Assembly (NCBI GenBank): GCA_002327415.1 | Contig: DCVU01000041.1 | Location: 1-16,330, forward strand | Direction of reading: 5' to 3' | Source of the DNA: Smithella sp. UBA2180 | GTDB lineage: Bacteria; Desulfobacterota; Syntrophia; Syntrophales; Smithellaceae | DNA: 16,330 nucleotides | Shown: positions 13,824 through 16,330 of the stretch, in pieces | Position numbering within the stretch: position 1 is the first letter of the stretch | How the letters are laid out: each line of letters begins with the position of its first letter | Made by a program: the position numbers and the translations under genes | The notes under the pieces: generated by a model | Seen by the model: only the letters and a program-made list of their open reading frames with translations | Told to the model about the DNA's origin: nothing | Database searches by the model: none

Positions 13824-15995
13824 ATGAAAAAATCAAAACCGGTAATTGCCTCAGAAAGGAATTACATCATCGAAAAGGAAAAATTCGTTCCGGTATCGGA
13901 ATACTATGGTGAAGACACCTTCAGTCATAAAGTGATGAAAGAGAAATTGCCGAAAGATGCATATAAAAAAATTATGGAAGCAATCAATGAAGACAAGATT
14001 CTTGATATTGCAACGGCAGATATCGTAGCTCATGCTATGAAAGAATGGGCTATTGAAAAGGGTGCCACTCACTTCGCTCACTGGTTTCAGCCAATGACGG
14101 GAATCACCGCCGAAAAACACGATGCCTTTGTAGATCCCTCCGGAATTGGTGAGGTTGTTGAGAGATTTTCCGGAAAACAACTGGTGCAGGGCGAGCCGGA
14201 CGCTTCGAGCTTCCCTTCGGGTGGAATTAGGGCGACATTTGAAGCAAGAGGTTACACGGCCTGGGATATGTCTTCTCCTGCATTTATTAGAAGAAACGGT
14301 ATTTCGACAACACTTTGTATTCCTACCGCTTTTATTTCTTATACAGGAGAAGCCCTTGACAAGAAGACACCATTGCTCAGATCGAACAGAGCGGTAAGTA
14401 ATAGCGCGGTTAATATGCTGAAACTTCTGGGCGCAAAAAATGTCAAAAAAGTCCATGCCACTTTAGGTCCAGAGCAGGAATATTTTTTAATTGACATGGA
14501 TTATTTCTTCAAGCGGCAGGATCTTGTGCTTGGAGGCCGTACTATTGTAGGTGCGCCACCGGCTAAAGGTCAGGAACTGGAAGATCAGTATTTCGGGAGT
14601 ATCAAGGAAAGAGTATCCTCCTATATGCATGATGTAGAAGAGGAACTCTTTAAACTTGGTATTCCGGCCAAGACACGCCATAATGAAGTGGCGCCTTCCC
14701 AGTTCGAATTGGCTCCTGTATTTGAAGAAGCCAATCTGGCAGTTGACCATAACCAAATCGTTATGGACACCATGAAGTCAGTAGCTAAAAAGCATAACCT
14801 TGCTTGCCTGCTCCACGAAAAGCCTTTCGCGAAAATAAATGGTTCCGGAAAGCATGTTAATTGGTCGCTTGCCGATAACAATGGTAACAACCTGTTGAAT
14901 CCGGGAAAAACTCCTCATGAAAACATTACGTTTCTTGTATTTCTGATTGCCGCGGTTCGTGCCGTTTATAAAAATGCGGACATCCTTCGGGCGTCTGTCG
15001 CGACTTATGCCAATGATCACAGACTTGGCGCAAACGAAGCTCCACCGGCCATTATATCCGTATTCTTGGGCGATCAGCTGACAAAAATTCTTACCAATAT
15101 AGAAAAGGGAACAGTAAACAAAGCCACAAACGCTGAAATTATCGACTTGGGTATTTCATCGCTGCCAATAGTAAGCAAGGATAATACCGATCGCAACAGA
15201 ACATCGCCGTTTGCTTTTACCGGCAATAAATTTGAGTTCAGAGCAGTTGGTTCATCGCAGTCTATTTCCTTCCCCGCCACGGTGCTCAATACCATAGTTG
15301 CTGAAAGTATCGATTGTCTGGCTGAGAAAATTAAAGCTAAAAACACCAAAAATATTAATCAGGCTGTATTTGAGGTTTTGAAAAGCGAAATTAAAGATAT
15401 AAAGCCCGTATTATTCAATGGCGATAACTATACCAAAGAATGGGAGATCGAAGCCGGCAAACGAGGATTGCCGAATTACAAAACAACCCCTGTGTCCTTA
15501 AAAGCGCTTGTTACAGACAGAGCTCTAAATCTTTTTGATAAATATAAGGTCCTTTCCAAAGTGGAACTACAATCCCGGTATGTTATTTATCTGGAAAAAT
15601 ATATTAAGGACTTGGAAATAGAAGTCAAATGTCTCAATAATATTTGCCTGAATCAGGTGATTCCGGCAGCGGTTGCTTACCAAAAAATGCTCGCGAAAGC
15701 GATCATTTCCACCAGAGAGGCACTAGGCAATGCGGCGGTTGTTTTTGCCGAAACAGAAATTTTAAAGAAGGTCGTTGATCTGGTTAATAATATTTATTCG
15801 GTCAACAAGGAAATCCTGGCCAAGGTGGACGCAGCCAATGCCGTTCATGATGAGGCAAAGAAAGCGGACACGCTGTGCGGTAAAGTTAAACCTAAAATGG
15901 ATGAACTTCGTGAGAGTGTTGATGAGCTGGAGAATTTGGTTGATGACGAATTGTGGCCTTTGCCGAAGTTCTGGGAAATGCTCTTTATCAGCTAA
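13824..15995 (+). CDS. glnN: Glutamine synthetase type III
   Basis: It makes glutamine from glutamate, ammonia and ATP in the cytoplasm. At 723 aa it has the length of the GS-III (GlnN) class, far above GS-I (about 470). Class markers include HWFQPMTGITAEKHDAFVD near residue 90, GPEQEYFLID near 215, RHNEVAPSQFELAPVFEEAN near 286, the ATP/glutamate motif INGSGKHVNWSL near 338, RLGANEAPPAI near 398 and DRNRTSPFAFTGNKFEFRA near 455. The C-terminal 150 residues are helical, as usual for this class. GS-III lacks the adenylylation site used to control GS-I, so control is likely transcriptional; a sigma-54-type element lies upstream. The RBS GGAGGA is strong, 5 bases before the ATG. It is divergent from the glt operon, with which it completes the GS/GOGAT cycle. 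Confidence 0.95.
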   Translation: MKKSKPVIASERNYIIEKEKFVPVSEYYGEDTFSHKVMKEKLPKDAYKKIMEAINEDKILDIATADIVAHAMKEWAIEKGATHFAHWFQPMTGITAEKHDAFVDPSGIGEVVERFSGKQLVQGEPDASSFPSGGIRATFEARGYTAWDMSSPAFIRRNGISTTLCIPTAFISYTGEALDKKTPLLRSNRAVSNSAVNMLKLLGAKNVKKVHATLGPEQEYFLIDMDYFFKRQDLVLGGRTIVGAPPAKGQELEDQYFGSIKERVSSYMHDVEEELFKLGIPAKTRHNEVAPSQFELAPVFEEANLAVDHNQIVMDTMKSVAKKHNLACLLHEKPFAKINGSGKHVNWSLADNNGNNLLNPGKTPHENITFLVFLIAAVRAVYKNADILRASVATYANDHRLGANEAPPAIISVFLGDQLTKILTNIEKGTVNKATNAEIIDLGISSLPIVSKDNTDRNRTSPFAFTGNKFEFRAVGSSQSISFPATVLNTIVAESIDCLAEKIKAKNTKNINQAVFEVLKSEIKDIKPVLFNGDNYTKEWEIEAGKRGLPNYKTTPVSLKALVTDRALNLFDKYKVLSKVELQSRYVIYLEKYIKDLEIEVKCLNNICLNQVIPAAVAYQKMLAKAIISTREALGNAAVVFAETEILKKVVDLVNNIYSVNKEILAKVDAANAVHDEAKKADTLCGKVKPKMDELRESVDELENLVDDELWPLPKFWEMLFIS

Positions 15996-16016
15996 TAATA
16001 CTAGTAACAATATTAT

Positions 16017-16050
16017 GAAGGGAACGGCTTTGGCCGTTCCCTTCATCTTT
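16017..16050 (+). terminator. Intrinsic terminator after glnN
   Basis: A perfect 12-bp stem (GAAGGGAACGGC 16017-16028 / GCCGTTCCCTTC 16033-16044) with loop TTTG is followed by ATCTTTT. It starts 21 bases after the glnN stop. The T-run is short but the stem is strong. Confidence 0.8.
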
Positions 16051-16064
16051 TAATTATTGACGAG

Positions 16065-16113
16065 ACCGCAAAAAAAAGATAGACACATCCCACCTGAGAG
16101 GTGCGGTTTTTTT
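16065..16113 (+). promoter_or_regulatory. Leader hairpin with T-run upstream of carA, possible attenuator
   Basis: A 5-bp stem CACCT (16091-16095) / AGGTG (16099-16103) and an outer ACCG (16065-16068) / CGGT (16104-16107) pairing end directly in a run of seven T, 48 bases before carA. The segment CCTGAGAGGT fits the core of PyrR-binding loops (CCNGNGAGGY), although the stem around it does not pair as in known PyrR sites. It is either a second terminator for the glnN transcript or a pyrimidine-responsive attenuator of carA. Confidence 0.4.
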
Positions 16114-16160
16114 ATCTGATATAGCCTCAAGACATTAGTTCTGCCGGGGGATAAATTCCT

Positions 16161-16330
16161 GTGTCACTATTAAAAAAAGAACGTAGAGCGTTGCTTGTCT
16201 TGGAAGACGGCAGTGTTTTTGAGGGTATAGCGTTTGCCGGCAGTGGCGAAACGATGGGTGAAGTCGTTTTCAACACAGGCATGACCGGTTATCAGGAAGT
16301 CATTACCGACCCATCCTATAAAGGCCAGAT
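16161..16330 (+). CDS. carA: Carbamoyl-phosphate synthase small subunit, N-terminal part (runs off right edge)
   Basis: The small subunit splits glutamine to supply ammonia for carbamoyl phosphate, the precursor of pyrimidines and arginine. The 56 codons seen read SLLKKERRALLVLEDGSVFEG and continue to VVFNTGMTGYQEVITDPSYKGQ-type family sequence, the highly conserved CarA N-terminal domain. The glutaminase domain lies beyond the window. I chose GTG 16161: an in-frame TAA lies at 16152-16154 and GGGGG at 16146-16150 serves as the RBS. Its place after glnN links it to glutamine supply, but a terminator-like leader separates the two. Confidence 0.92.
   Translation, partial: MSLLKKERRALLVLEDGSVFEGIAFAGSGETMGEVVFNTGMTGYQEVITDPSYKGQ

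Noticed and set aside
13851..14456. A 201-codon minus-strand frame inside glnN
   Set aside because: It is antisense to a clearly conserved GS-III gene, with a low-complexity cysteine/arginine-rich product and no family signal.
1..16330. CRISPR arrays, tRNA or rRNA genes, transposase genes
   Set aside because: No regularly spaced repeats, no tRNA- or rRNA-like sequence and no transposase frame were seen.

Overview
The window is a bacterial nitrogen-assimilation locus of about 16.3 kb. Protein style, Fe-S-rich anaerobic enzymes, a bacterial NrpR homologue and a type III glutamine synthetase suggest an anaerobic deltaproteobacterium (Desulfobacterota), perhaps of the Syntrophus/Smithella kind. 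That placement is an inference from family resemblance; no search was run.

Layout. (1) Positions 1-34, minus strand: the first 11 codons of a gene running off the left edge, starting with the same VSTGI motif as the KaiC-like protein encoded further right. (2) 35-476: an AT-rich divergent control region with a perfect AT palindrome, a promoter-like stretch and a GGCA-N6-TGCC dyad just before nrpR. (3) 477-2870, plus strand: nrpR (2-oxoglutarate-type nitrogen repressor) and gdhA (glutamate dehydrogenase), probably one transcript ending in a strong hairpin terminator. (4) 13314 back to 2983, minus strand: a five-gene run in transcription order: a FAD-linked oxidase with two C-terminal Fe-S motifs; a ferredoxin plus degenerate glutamate-synthase-domain protein; a ferredoxin plus intact FMN glutamate synthase; a fused glutaminase/GXGXG glutamate synthase subunit; and a large protein with a KaiC-like N-terminus and a PEP-synthase-type ATP-grasp domain but no catalytic domains. 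A small palindromic, MITE-like element separates the third and fourth genes. (5) 13315-13823: a divergent AT-rich region with a sigma-54-type promoter facing each way. (6) 13824-15995, plus strand: glnN, type III glutamine synthetase, with a strong terminator. (7) 16161 to the right edge: the start of carA, behind a leader hairpin.

The genes form a complete ammonia-assimilation set: GDH makes glutamate when ammonium is plentiful; GS-III makes glutamine; the split glutamate synthase turns glutamine and 2-oxoglutarate into glutamate; carA uses glutamine for carbamoyl phosphate. No GltD-type NAD(P)H subunit is present. The FAD/Fe-S oxidase at the head of the operon is the obvious candidate for feeding electrons to the synthase. 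Control seems to combine an archaeal-style repressor (NrpR) with bacterial sigma-54 promoters.

The most unusual items are the KaiC-like/ATP-grasp protein that cannot be a PEP synthase, the rearranged glutamate synthase with a pseudo-subunit and alternative electron donor, the paired sigma-54 promoters, and the NrpR-style dyad before nrpR.
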